NCBI RefSeq assembly: GCF_016859285.1
Contig: NC_053402.1
Coordinates: 22,143,056 to 22,207,055 of the forward strand
Source: Xiphias gladius
Lineage: Eukaryota; Chordata; Actinopteri; Istiophoriformes; Xiphiidae
Length of the DNA stretch: 64,000 bases
Direction: 5' to 3'
This document shows positions 47,946 through 59,500 of this stretch, one piece after another. How positions within the stretch are numbered: the stretch's first letter is position 1; each line of letters begins with the position of its first letter. The notes under the pieces are model-generated. The model worked only from the letters and a program-made list of their open reading frames with translations, made no database searches and was not told the DNA's origin. The position numbers and the translations under genes were made by a program.

Positions 47946-48454
47946 ATGAAGGGGGATGTGGCGGCGTTTTCCGTAAATCCAGCCAAACGTCTCTCACTTT
48001 TATACCTTTTTCTCGGCAGAGGCCATCCACTTTTTTTGCTTCTGACTACTTGCAACTCTACGAGGTGAATTCACTGTGTGGGTTGTTTGGTTTTTTTTTT
48101 TTTTAAACAGGGCGAATCGTGCCGTCCTGGTGATTTTGGACACACAGTCAGGTCACATGAGAAAGCAGGAATTCCAGCTACTTGATTCAGAAAGCGCGCC
48201 CGTCTACCTGCTGCTGTGGCAGAGTCCCACCAGCTGTTCTGTTGTCCACTGTCTAAGCAGAGGAGGATCGTCACTGCTACGGACACTAGACCAGGCCCGC
48301 AAACTGAAGCTGGTCTCTAACATACTATAAAAAATCAGGATGGACTTTTCCTCCTTGAAATATGGTTTTTATGATTTCTCTGTGTTGCTGGAGGTTTACA
48401 CATAGTGCACCCCCCCCCCCTTTGCATCTACCAGTGCAGCCACCACTGACAGCT

Positions 48455-49040
48455 GTAACTGTAACTAAGCACATTTACCCAAGCGCTGTACAAACCTCGG
48501 GTACTTGTGCCTAAGTTTTTCCATTTTTATGCCATTTCAGGACTGGTCCTGCTCTACGGTTCAGAGGGGAGATACTGTGCTTCCTGCTCCACTACATTTA
48601 TTTGACGGCTATAATCAAAGAGTTACCTCCCAGAACAAAATCTAACACAAAAAAACCCCGATGAGCTCATGAAATACGACGCTTGTTACACGTTAATCCA
48701 CCCAACTGTTTATAAGATAGTTAAAACTAGCTCCACCTCGACCAACTACAAAGGTAAAATGCCACTTACACATTAATGCAACAGCAATAATAATAATACT
48801 ACAATAATAACAATAATATGTAATATTATAACACTATTTTTCTGTTTTGTCAGTTCTTTTTCTAAATTTAGTTCAACTCAGTTTCAGGTGTCATAATCCA
48901 GGTACATTTTGCGAATAGTGCTCATTTACTTTCAGTGAAATGACATTTTCAGCGCAGGACTTGAGGAATGGAGTACTTTCATGTTGCAGTAGAGCTACTT
49001 TTACTTTGAAAGGAGCTGAGGACGTCCTCCACCACTGTAC
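48455..49040. repeat. Dispersed fish repeat, family A, long copy
   Basis: Contains ACTCCACTACATTTATTTGA-like text split over 48.58-48.61 kb, AAGATAGTTAAAACTAGCTC, AAAATGCCACTTACACATTA and, at its end, GGAGTACTTTCATGTTGCAG and CCTCCACCACTG. No C module is inserted here. Confidence 0.7.
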
Positions 49041-50029
49041 ACGCCATAAAATATGAAAGAATCAAACCTAGAAAATAATGCCTGTTTGAGTTAAAGTTAA
49101 ATTAAATTCGCTCATTTCTCGCTATAGGATATAGTATAGTTCCTAAACATGCTCTGCTCCAATATAATGTCCTGCAAAGCAGACTTGATAGACCCACGTC
49201 TTACTGTGGTTTATTTAATTTTTCACCAGAAAGTTTGAAATACTCCTCAGTGTCGCACCTCCACTCCGAACAGGGCGTGAATTATTGATGCTCGGCTGAA
49301 AACCGAGACACGGTGGCCGAGCGTTTAACTCCCATTCGAAACACGAGCCGCGAAAAGCCACCTGTAACGACTGTGTCAAAAACAATCTGTATTCTCCACT
49401 GGTGAGTGCGACCCCATTGTGGCCATCGGAGGAGTCCCCCGGGGAGTGTGTGAAAAGTGTGTCTACCCCATGAATGTGTGAAGTGTGTGTGTGAGGAGCC
49501 AGCAGCAGGCAGAAGGCCAGGGGCTGTTGTCTGACACTGATTTGTAAAGGGAGACAATACGGCTCATTGACCTGCCCCGGCTCCACTGTCTGTTGCACAT
49601 ACCTCGCCCAGCCCTCCCCAGTGGCTCCGCTGCTCTTTAAACACGAGCAGCAGATTGCCACAGGCCCGGGGGGGGGGGGGGACGCAGGTTGCTTTGACAA
49701 TGAGGATCCTAAGAGAAAACAGAGAGAAGAGAGGCTCAGAGCCAAAACTTTGATGAACACATTTACAGAGAGAGAAAAAAAAAAAAGAAAATCCCCCAAA
49801 AAAGCTTAAGTAGTGCATTTTCTTAGTAGGGTGTGGTGAGGTTTGTTAGATTGATGCAGCAGCATTTTACTGTTTCCAGCCCAAGGTTTACTCCTGCCAG
49901 GGTGAAAAAGCCTGTGAAACAGGGCTGAGACACGTAGCTCGCAAACTTCCACTTGCTTCTGCAATTCCTTGAAACAGGACAAAATCTGTTTGCGTCTCTT
50001 TTATCACCAAGCACCTCCAGGTTTGTCAC

Positions 50030-50230
50030 AGAAAATAGTGAAAACTTTGACCAGATTCTTTTCCCGGAGCCTCAATTGATGTTCGCCTTTTAGATGCAGG
50101 AACCAGCGAATCTGGGGTGTTCTTGCTTGAAAAATGATTCTAACAGTTAATCAATTATAAGAATTGCCGCTGATTAATTTTTCTGTAAACCGAATAATTG
50201 ATTACATCACCAAATATTTCAGCTCTATTT
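50030..50230. repeat. Dispersed fish repeat, family B, partial
   Basis: Contains GAAAATAGTGAAAACTTTGA near its start and AGTTAATCAATTATAAGAAT, TGATTAATTTTTCTGTAAAC and CAAATATTTCAGCTCT near its end. Confidence 0.6.
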
Positions 50231-50914
50231 TCCATAACAGATTGTTTAATTTTGGTCATTTGGCCTGAGGAGGTAAAACTATCCGGTATCTCGCAGGGAA
50301 AAAAGCTCAACTTGGAGAAATGTGTAGAAAGAAAAATGTAAATAATTCTCGTGTTTTTGCAGGAATTTGTTTTTTTTCTCCCTTAACAAGCTCACAACAC
50401 TTCAAATTTATCTTGTGACCAAAATGATGGTCAGCATCCGAACATGAGAATATTTATGTAACAGCAGGCAGGATTTAACATCTCTCCCGAGGTTGACGTG
50501 TTTCTTGCCCTCCTCACGTTGTAAACACACACCCTCATCCTTTTGTCATCCATTCCCATTGTCAGAGTCTGGAGATGACCTTTTCTCTCTCCTCTCTCTC
50601 TCTCGCTCTCGCTCTCACCCCTCGCAGCCTTTTCTTTTCCTCCCTTCTCTCTTTCACTGCCGAAGACAAGCTGTTGCTGTGTCCCCGCGGGCCACTCCCT
50701 CCCTTGTCTGCTCCTCTTTCCTCCTCCCCTGCCTCCCTCTTTCCCCTTGCTCTCCGTCTTTCTCCCTCTCCCCACCTGTTGAAGCGATTGTTGCAAGGAC
50801 TGTATTGTTGTCTTCTTATTATTTTATGTCACTCACGAGGGTCCCCACCCCTTTCTGCTATGCTTTTCCTTCCCTCTCAGCCACTCCCGCTCCCCCCTTT
50901 CTCCCCCTGCCGGG

Positions 50915-50921
50915 TATAAAA
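50915..50921 (+). promoter_or_regulatory. TATA box of the D-type cyclin gene
   Basis: TATAAAA in the context CGGGTATAAAACTCAG, 165 bp upstream of the start codon. This places transcription start near 50945 and a 5' UTR of about 140 bp. A pyrimidine-rich stretch lies just upstream. It is the clearest TATA promoter in the window. Confidence 0.7.
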
Positions 50922-51085
50922 CTCAGTGGAGGTGAGCTGAGGGCTGATATTCGGCAGAGCGCCTCGGGAAGACCAAGTCCGAGGTAAAAGGAGGATCTGC
51001 AGGGATTTCAGAAGGACGTCAGCTGCTGTGTTTCTTTCCCATTTGGACATAAACGAGTTCATATTTCACCCGTCAGGCTGCGCAG

Positions 51086-53387
51086 ATGGACAGAGTCATG
51101 TCTGTGTCTCTGTGGTGCGAGGAGGTAGAGAACGACCAGAGTCAGGACCGGGGCCAGACCGAGGGACCAGCCACGTCAGGTGGCCCGTCACAGCTGCGAG
51201 CCGCCTGGGACCCCACCGTGTCGGGGCATCGCGTGATCCAGAGGCTGCTTCGCGTGGAGGAGAGGTACACGCCCTCGATGCTCTACATCGGCCTCATCCA
51301 GCGGGATCCGGAGCGCCGGGAGGAGCTCGCCAAATGGGCCCTGGAGGTACGGAACTCTCTCTTGCTCCAGCTCCCCGCCATGCTGGACGAGTTATGCCGT
51401 CGTGGCAGCTGTGACGCCGATGTCCTCTCTCTTCTCTCTCCAGGTGTGCTGCGAGTGCGGCTGCGACGAGGCGGTGTTTCCTCTGTCCGTCTCTCTGATG
51501 GACAGGTTCCTGTCTGCCTCTTTGTCTCTGCCTGTCTCGCCGTACTGCCTGGCCGCTGGCTGCATCCTCATCGCCTCCAAGCTCACGGAGTGCGACGGCG
51601 TCGCCGCCAACACTCTCTGCGCCGCGGCCGAGTACAGCTTCCGGCCTTCGACCCTGCGGGTGAGTCAGTCCCTTGGTGTCACCCTGGATACCTTACGATC
51701 AAAGCTGTAGTGCTGGATGAGGACACCTTTAAAGACTATAACTCTGGCCCCCCTCGGTTGACACAGAATAATCCCACTCGAGCTTTTGGGGTCATTTCCA
51801 GCTGTGGGCCCCTAATGCCATCACTAACGTCCGTCACACTGCAACGACACTTAGTGAAATCTGATTAAACTCGGTCGAACCTTGATTTCAACCGCAGACC
51901 AGCGGGTTTCACACCTTTGTATGCTGTTTAATCTTGATGCGAAAGCACTGGAGTAGTCGTATCATAACATGCGCTGGCAAGTACAAACATAGGGAAACAA
52001 GCATATTAAAAAGTATCTGAATAACTAAGAATATTATTGATTTTGTTTCTATTGATGATTGTGATGCATTAGAAAAAACATCAACTGGATGTCAGCCTTC
52101 TTAAATTTTTAGTTTCCAATCAAATCAGGCGACAATTTACATTTTTGTTTATTACTTATTTGACTACTCAACCATAGAATCTAGACTGCAAATCGGTGAA
52201 AACAAGCCCGGGTGTCCATCACTAGTCACCGTAGCCCAAAATGATGAATACGGACGTTAGGGCTTTTTTTTAGATTAATCAACTGATGGTTTTGTCTGTG
52301 AAATATTAGAAAATAGTGGAAAAAGTGCCCGTCACTGCTTCACGGAGCCGGAGGCGACGTGTTTCAAATGTCTTGTTTTGTCTGACAACAAGTCGAAAAG
52401 CCCAAAGGGTTCGTTTTACTATGATGAGAGGAAGTAAATCCTCACCTCTGAGAAGTTGTAGCATTTTTTTTGTTTTGTTATCAAGATGGACGCAGATTGT
52501 AGTTTCAGCTTTAAAAAACAATATCACAGCCTTTTTGACCTGACACCTCAGTTTCAAATTGGCGCCTTCATCTGATTTTCGGCCTAAAATTGGAGCGTAA
52601 TTGGTAATTAGTGATGTGGATATGTTGGCCCTGCAGGTAGAGGCAGCAGGCGGATGATTGTATCGCCGAACTTGAACGCAGCCTTAAAGGCCGAGACAGG
52701 ACGACATTTAGGCTCCGGTCTCGTGGTGTCACACAGCCCCCTCTAACTCGTAAACGCACCCCTTCCCTCCGCCAGGAAATGGAGCGTGTCGTCCTCGCCA
52801 CCCTCCGATGGGACACGGCAGCGGTGACTCCTCAGGACTTCCTCCCGCATTTTCTCGCCTCCGTGGAGCAGAGAGGAGAGTCCGACGAGGGGGAGCGGCT
52901 CTCCACGCTGCGGCGGCACAGCGACACGCTGGCTGCCATGTGCGCCTGCGACTCGCGGTTCCTGGGGGCCCCGCCGTCACTTGTTGCTGCGGCGTCGCTG
53001 GACTGTGCACTGCGCGGCCTGGGCAGCGAGGAGCCCTCTCAGCTGGCTCTTGCGAGTGAAGCACTGGCAGAGCTGTGCCAGACCGACCCGGTGCGTATTC
53101 TAAGAGTGGAGTGTGAGGCCGCGCACGGGCCCGTTTATTTGATCTGCTTTGATTTAAAGGTTTTAGGTGTAGCAATTTATTGCTGACTTGCGTCCGTGAC
53201 AAAAACCATTCACTTTCTCCGTCGTGCTTCGCAGGCAGTGCTGCAGTGCTACAGCGAGATGATCGAATACGCCCTCCGCCAGCGGCTGGGGAGCGGGCCC
53301 CCCCAGCGGGGCCCCGCGGAGAAAGGCGAGGAGGAGGAGAACGAGAGGGCCGGGACGCCTACCGACATGAGAGAGATTGATTTCTAA
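51086..53387 (+). CDS. ccndx: D-type cyclin, probably cyclin Dx
   Basis: D-type cyclins activate CDK4/6 to phosphorylate RB at G1/S. Four coding exons join in phase: 51086-51346, 51444-51659, 52776-53090 and 53235-53387, giving 314 aa. The RB-binding motif LxCxE is present as LWCEE at residues 9-13. The cyclin box spans exons 1-2 (MLYIGLIQRDP..., VCCECGCDEAVFPLSVSLMDRFLS, AAGCILIASK). The C-terminus TPTDMREIDF matches the TPTDVRD(I/V)D(L/I)-type end of cyclins D1/D2, including the threonine used as a GSK3/ubiquitination signal. CCND1-3 have five coding exons; here the exons corresponding to their third and fourth appear fused into one of 315 nt. The divergent N-terminus (exon 1 starts MDRVMSVSLWCEE) and the location beside TBC1D17 and NUCB1 make me favour the cyclin Dx paralogue over D1-D3; D-type is firm, Dx less so. 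The 3' UTR is rich in ATTTA. Confidence 0.88.
52255..52560. repeat. Dispersed fish repeat, family B
   Basis: Starts TTAGATTAATCAACTGATGG; contains AATATTAGAAAATAGTGGAA, TCAAATGTCTTGTTTTGTCT and AGCCCAAAGGGTTCGTTTTA. In intron 2 of the cyclin gene. The rest of that intron shows nothing notable. Confidence 0.75.
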
Positions 53388-53527
53388 ACACTGAATCGGC
53401 CGGTGCATCGAAAGTGTAAATCAATCAGGACCCTTCAAGTTCATCAGTCAGACTGATATAAATTGAAAGTGACCTCATAATGCTCAGACATGGTTTTATA
53501 TATTTTGAAATTATTGATCCTTATTGA

Positions 53528-53735
53528 GTGACTGCTAATTTATTTTTTACTTTATTTATTTGTGAACAACTGTGCAACTATGTGTTTTCCATGTGCCATA
53601 TTTTATTATCTATTTCTATTAATTTTATTGTAGGACTAGACCTTATTTTGATGCACAATATTTATACCTTTAATTTATTATCACGTGCAATTGTTGACTC
53701 TTTGGATGTTAATTTATTTCAATATGCCATAACTT
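53528..53735 (+). promoter_or_regulatory. AU-rich element in the cyclin 3' UTR
   Basis: Several ATTTA-type pentamers occur in about 200 bp (TAATTTATTTTTTAC, CTTTATTTATTTGTG, ATATTTATACC, TTAATTTATTATC, TTAATTTATTTC). AU-rich elements destabilise short-lived mRNAs and are known in cyclin D1 mRNA. Function here is inferred from density of the motif. Confidence 0.55.
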
Positions 53736-53783
53736 TGTGTTTATGTACTGAATTAAATATACAACAAATCTATTTTTCAAACA

Positions 53784-53789
53784 ATTAAA
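53784..53789 (+). terminator. D-type cyclin poly(A) signal
   Basis: ATTAAA, the commonest variant hexamer, 397 bp after the stop, followed by a T/G-rich stretch (TTTTGTACATAGTTTGTGTC). Confidence 0.6.
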
Positions 53790-54164
53790 AACTTTTGTAC
53801 ATAGTTTGTGTCTATGCATTATTCACCAATGGGATAATGATGCCTTCGGTTGCTAATCGCAGGCACGTAGTTCTTAGCATTTGTTGAAATTCATCTGCCT
53901 CTAGTGGGACGCATCTACCGTTCTCTCACACAAGCGAATGTTTTTGGTGGCTGTTTTTACTTTTCCGTTTTATTTTTTAAAAATCTCTATTTTGAGAGTA
54001 GTGTGTGCCAAAAATAAGAAAAAGGAGAAAACACCAATTAGTCACTTTCACTGTCAGAGCTCAATAATTCGATGATAACGCGACGTTTTAATATACATGA
54101 AGAAAAATTACTAGTGGTATTATTTCCCGACGGCCCCTGAAGGCAGCATGGTGGACCTGCGTCA

Positions 54165-54172
54165 TGACGTCA
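54165..54172 (+). promoter_or_regulatory. CRE in the probable NUCB1 promoter
   Basis: A perfect palindromic TGACGTCA preceded by CTGCGTCA, about 70 bp upstream of a plausible first-exon donor. CRE/ATF sites are typical of vertebrate housekeeping and ER-stress-responsive promoters. Regulation by ATF factors is inference. Confidence 0.5.
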
Positions 54173-54184
54173 ATTTTCTCCGAC

Positions 54185-54239
54185 GCAAATACAGATCGTG
54201 CCTCGACCGGAAAAACAAAAAAAAACAAACCTACCTGCG
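54185..54239 (+). other. Possible non-coding first exon of NUCB1
   Basis: The first NUCB1 coding exon is preceded by an acceptor (TTGTTTAG at about 55786-55793) only 9 bases from the ATG, so a spliced 5' leader is expected upstream. The strong donor CTGCG/GTAAGA with GT at 54240 follows the CRE by about 70 bp and is the best candidate. The intron between would be 1.55 kb and holds a repeat D copy. Exon start is approximate. Confidence 0.4.
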
Positions 54240-55289
54240 GTAAGACACGAGATATTTAAAGACATTTCTCTGTCGGGACAACTTGTGGTTTTGATATCAG
54301 CGGATTTTAAATGGGGGGGAAAATTCATTGAAAATCGTGAGATACAAGCGGAACGAGCAGGAAGAAGCCTCTTTCATAGCTTACCTCTGCGGTAATGGAT
54401 AACTAGCACCTGTTTTATCACCGTTAAAATAACGTTTAAAGAAAGACTAGTGTTTAAAACCTTGTAAAAATAGAACGTTAACTCACAGATACCTAAGGGT
54501 TAATCTCGCAGGTGATTACAGCCACAGAAATATCAGTATTTTCTCTTGGGTCCTAACCACTCTAACCCCTTATAACCGCATCCGTGTTCCCCTTCCGTAA
54601 GCTAGCTGGCTAGCTAACTAGCTACAAACACGAACAGTGCCGTGAAAAACTAATATCCCGTTTAAAACGTGTTTTATATTCCGTCGAGTAACACTTCGGG
54701 CTTCCTACGCTAAATATATCCTGTTAATTCAACCCACAAAAGACGTTTTCCTGCTCAAAATTGATCGTTACGCCAAACTCCATTCAAGAAATGTAATACT
54801 GCGGTTGCGTCATATGGGTGAATAAACACACGTCCATCTTCGAAACCTTAAAATCTTTAGACATTTTAGAAAATCTCTAAAGTCTCCTGGTTAATTCGGC
54901 ATACCATTTAGACACCAACCATTTACACAAAATTTGACTGGCTCACGCTAACTCGCTGTTATCGGCGACTATGTTTGCATACGGAGAGTTATCCAGGTTA
55001 CGATTGAGGTTTTGTCAGGTATTCGTATTCCCCCCCCCCCAGCTTTCTGCTGTGTTCCGCCTGCCCAGGTGCGCTTTGGACTTGTGACTGTAGAAAATAA
55101 TGATGATGATAAATCACGTTTCAGTGAAAGTCTGGCACCGGTGATATGGAGGGGAGGTTACGTTGAGCATCTCTTGTTAATGTTACTGTCCAAGATATGT
55201 TAACATCGACTCAACTTTTCCGTTACAAGCCCGTCCAGTCCGAAGACAATAACCGGAAACCTACATTGTGGTATACTCAGTTTGCTCTG

Positions 55290-55510
55290 TTTTCAGGGCA
55301 AGGCAAATTTTACTTGTATAGAACCTTTCAACAACAAGGTATTCAAAGTGCTTTACATAAGGCAGGAGTTGTTAAGACGATATATAAAGAAACACAAGAC
55401 ATTATAAAAACAGGGTTAAAACAAAGCAAAACTAAAGATTAACACAAGATAAAATAGAATGAAACTGGTTAAGGTGCAATTAAAATATCAAAAGCAGAAT
55501 AGGACTCATA
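55290..55510. repeat. Dispersed repeat D, long copy
   Basis: CAAGGCAAATTTTACTTGTA, TAGAACCTTTCAACAACAAG, TTCAAAGTGCTTTACATAAG, then an A-rich stretch with AAGCAGAATA. This is the longest copy of this family in the window. Confidence 0.65.
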
Positions 55511-55802
55511 AATTATAACATTTTAAAGATTTATGTGAGCATGCGCAATAATCATGATGGAGTTATGTAATAAAGACTAATAATTTGTCAAAGGTTCAAA
55601 GCTTTGTACAAGAGGAGTGGGGCAGAGAAAAGATGAATCTGGATTATTTCTGAATGAAGTCTGGCTCACGTGGCCTACGACACATTCCAGCAAATACTGG
55701 TCTCATCAGTTAAGTAGGAGAACTGAGGCTCTACCCGACATTCATCTTGGCGGGTTTTTATTTCTCCCACACCTCTGCCTTCCTTGTTTAGTTTGAAGGA
55801 GA

Positions 55803-56454
55803 ATGAACTTGAAACCTGGCTGGCTGCTGCTTCTCTCCATCTCTGCCGGGGTCTGGTCAGTGCCTATTGATCGCAATGGAGGCAAGCAAGAAGTTAAAGA
55901 GGAAGTACAGGAGGAGAACGCGGTAACGGTCTCAGCTTACCATCTCTTGGTTTTTTGTTTTATTTTACAATTCGACATAGGAGATCTAGCTGAGATTGAG
56001 TTTGGCGCGAGTAACCTGTCGTTTACGTCACACTGTTGCAGGACACCGGCTTGTACTATGACAGGTATCTCAGAGAGGTGATCGAGGTTTTGGAGACAGA
56101 CCCTCACTTCAGAGAGAAACTGCAGACAGCAAACACAGAGGACATTAAGGTTAGCATCCGTCTCTTACTGTCCCTCTCTTCGCTCTCACCCACAAAGCTT
56201 CCTTGTTTACCTCCCGCGGGTAACAAGAGGCGCTGACATTGGACTTGTTCTCCTCACCTATGATGTGTTGTGTTCCCCCGTCAGAACGGTCGTCTCAGTA
56301 AAGAGCTGGACCTGGTCAGTCACCATGTCAGGACTCGCCTGGATGAGCTGAAGCGGCAGGAGGTTTCTCGTCTCAGGATGCTGCTGAAGGCCAAACTGGA
56401 CAGCACCAACACACAGAGTGAGTGGACTTGTTTTCCTCTCGACCACTGAGGAGA

Positions 56455-56514
<60 letters not shown>

Positions 56515-59500
56515 TGTATCAGATTTACATGTGATTAATGATCCCTGGACAGCTACACTGATTATCAATTGGCAATAACTGATGATTCCAGCCATGTAAG
56601 CATTGATAGATAACCAGAATCTTCATGGACAGATTTACTGTTTGAAATGGATGCACCTGCAGAAGTGCGTATTTTAAATTATGCTGGCTGCAAGAAAAAA
56701 AATCAAATACTTTAGAACATGCAATTATTCCCTGTGAGCTGTTCAATTTTCTTAAACAGGTGTAAAAAGGGTGGCATCATATTTATAAAATATGCAGATC
56801 TTGTAACTGTTCCTTGTTCCGCTTGATTTACTCAGTCAGTAAAAACATGCAGATGCGCAGCGTTGTCCTTCTCAGTTCACGTGCGTGGATACAGATCATA
56901 CTTTTGACAAGCAGAGCAGATGGAAGTAGCAAATGCAGAGGTGAATGTCCAGACAGTAGAGATGTTAAATGTTAGCTATTACTTGAAAAATACACACACA
57001 AATGAGCATGGTTAGCACGGGGAGATGAACGTAGCCTCCGTACAGCAACGTTTTCTGTGTATGTACATGAAGGAAGTCACGTGTGTGAGAAGTCCAGCGT
57101 GTGGTTGGTAATTCGTGTATTTGCTGTGCAGGCCTGCAGATGGACCACGCCTCCCTGCTGAAGCAGTTTGAACATCTGGATCCACACAATCAAAACACGT
57201 TTGAGGCCAAAGACCTTGAGCTGCTAATCTCGACAGTAAGATCCCGCAGCGCTACGTGAAAAGAGGGATTTTCCTTGTCGCCGACAGCGACAACGAAAAT
57301 CGAGACAGTAAAGCGTCTCTCTTTGTCTAGGCCACCAAGGACCTGGAGAACTACGACGCCGAGAGACACGAAGAGTTCAAACGCTACGAGATGCTGAAGG
57401 AGCACGAGAGGCGGGAGTACCTGAAGGGCCTGGACCAGGAGAAGAGGGAGAAAGAGGAGAAGAGAATGCAGGAGCTGAAGGAGAAACACCGCCAGCACCC
57501 CAAAGTCAACGCTCCGGTGGGCGACAGACGCATCCTCGTTTATTATCAGTGGAAACGGGTGGCAGCGAATCGAGCTTTTCTTACACGTTTTTCCTCTTTC
57601 TGCTGCATTTTGTCACCTTCAGGGTAGTGTTGCTCAGCTTCGGGAAGTTTGGGAGGAGACGGACGGACTGGATCCACAAGAGTTCAACCCGAAAACCTTC
57701 TTCAAACTACATGGTGGGTAACAACGCTCCCTTTTAACCCCTGCACTTTATCATACCAGTGAGTTCAATATAAATACAGTTCTCACGAGGCTCTGCCCTG
57801 TTTAGATACAAATGAAGACGGTGTTTTAGATGAGCAGGAATTGGAGGCTCTCTTCACTAAGGAGGTAAGAAACCCCGCAGTGCATCGTGGCTACTTCACT
57901 TCAGTTTTGATTTAGCTAAAGCTGAAGGTTCTGCTTGTTCGGTTTTACGATGAAAACCCTGATGAAAGCCCTTTAAAATCCCGCCACAGAATATCAGAAT
58001 TGGATGATAATCGTTTTAAAAATACAGCTGATTTTTGTCTGCGTTCCCGCTCACTTTTCTAAAATAAAAGTTTTTAACCTGACAGTAGTGGTGTGCACAG
58101 CATCCTTGTGGCCGCTGACATCTGTGCCTTTCCCTCCTCTAGCTGGAGAAGGTCTACGACCCAAAGAATGAGGAGGATGATATGATGGAGATGGAGGAAG
58201 AAAGGCTGAGGATGAGGGAGCATATCATGAAGAATGTGAGCCTTAATTATTTACTTTCATCCCCCTGCTCTTGTTTTCATCATATCCCATCAGTCAGTCT
58301 TCACCGCCCTCTCTGCTGTCTTACCTTACGTTTCTGTGTTTAAAGGTGGACACAAACAAGGACCGGCTCGTCAGCCTGGAGGAGTTCCTCAAGTCCACCG
58401 AGAAGAAGGAGTTCAGTAATCCCAAAGAGTGGGAGGTAAGGAGCCCAGAGGCGGCCTGGCGGGGGGGGGGGTTGGATGGCCTGCGGTTCAAATCCTGGGA
58501 CAAGCTGAGAAAATGTGGGTGGTGGAGTTCAATGGGTAGCGCTGTCCCTTCCCTCGTCGGGCCCAACCACGTGGAGCTGCTCCCGCGAGTGACTGCTGAG
58601 AAAAAAGCGTTAGCGTAGGGCAGCGTTTAGTTCCTTACCGTTTCCTCCTTGGTTAAATAAGGGTGTGTGCACACAGCAGGACTGGATACCAGACTGGTTT
58701 GTGCTAACATGTTGTCAAACGTTGTATCAGTTCGGTATTCGCTCTGGAAGTGGTTGAAAAAGAAAAGCAGCAATGCGGATGCTGTTGCCTGAGTCACTGA
58801 CTAACTTCTGACCTTGTGATAAGAAAAAACCCATCAGTCGGAGGATACCGGCAAACGCCATAAATGTGTGACTTTGTAAATACGGAGGGCCATCGAAGGG
58901 GGGCCAAGGGGCCGACCGTCGACAGAAGATACGGGGGAAATTGTTCACTTTATGTGGTGGTGTACATTTGCTCAATTACTGTACTTCCGTACCAACTTGA
59001 GGTACTTGAGAATTCTCATTTTGTGCTGTTTTTGTATTTCTCCTCCACCACATGTATTTGCTTTGAATACTTATAGTTGCCGGTAACTTTACAAATGAGG
59101 ATTTTCATACTGCAGTACTTTTACTTCAGTGGAGGGTCAGAGTACTTCCTTCACCACTGGGGGGTATTTAACATGCGGCTGCGGACACTTCACCCAAAAC
59201 TAAACGTTGAGGTTGTTCCTGCCACTGCTCGATAATAACTTGAACTCCAGGCAGTAGCTGCTGTGTCCTCACACTGCAGTTAAATTACCCTCTGTTGAAA
59301 CAGTGAGGGGGAAAATACCTCTGTCATCGTCCAATGTATAAAATAGACTGTGATTTGCATTTGATCTCATGCCTTTTCCGTTAATGCTCTGTCGTGATGT
59401 AAAGGTGATAAATAGCTGTCGCCAGCCGCGGATCGAAGACCGTCGGACATCGGTCTTCCGTCATTGCGAGACCGGAACATTTCAACAGTATTGTCAGTTC

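Larger units (their letters stand above)
45991..50914. other. Intergenic region, TBC1D17 to D-type cyclin
   Basis: No gene could be supported. It holds A-C-A composite repeats (46.12-46.69 kb), a 44-bp fold-back (46.72 kb), a GC-box-containing unique stretch (46.99-47.42 kb), a GT run (47.55 kb), a SINE/LINE-like tail (47.85 kb), a long family A copy (48.46-49.04 kb), a unique stretch with a G14 run (49.2-49.8 kb), a family B piece (50.03 kb) and C/T-rich DNA before the cyclin promoter (50.57-50.91 kb). Confidence 0.6.

Noticed and set aside
49215-49799. 194-codon minus-strand frame
   Set aside because: No conserved motif. It crosses a G14 run and poly-A stretch, and no splice sites support it.
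50493-50987. 164-codon plus-strand frame before the cyclin gene
   Set aside because: It arises from a C/T-rich stretch, overlaps the TATA box, and reads as Ser/Pro/Leu low complexity.
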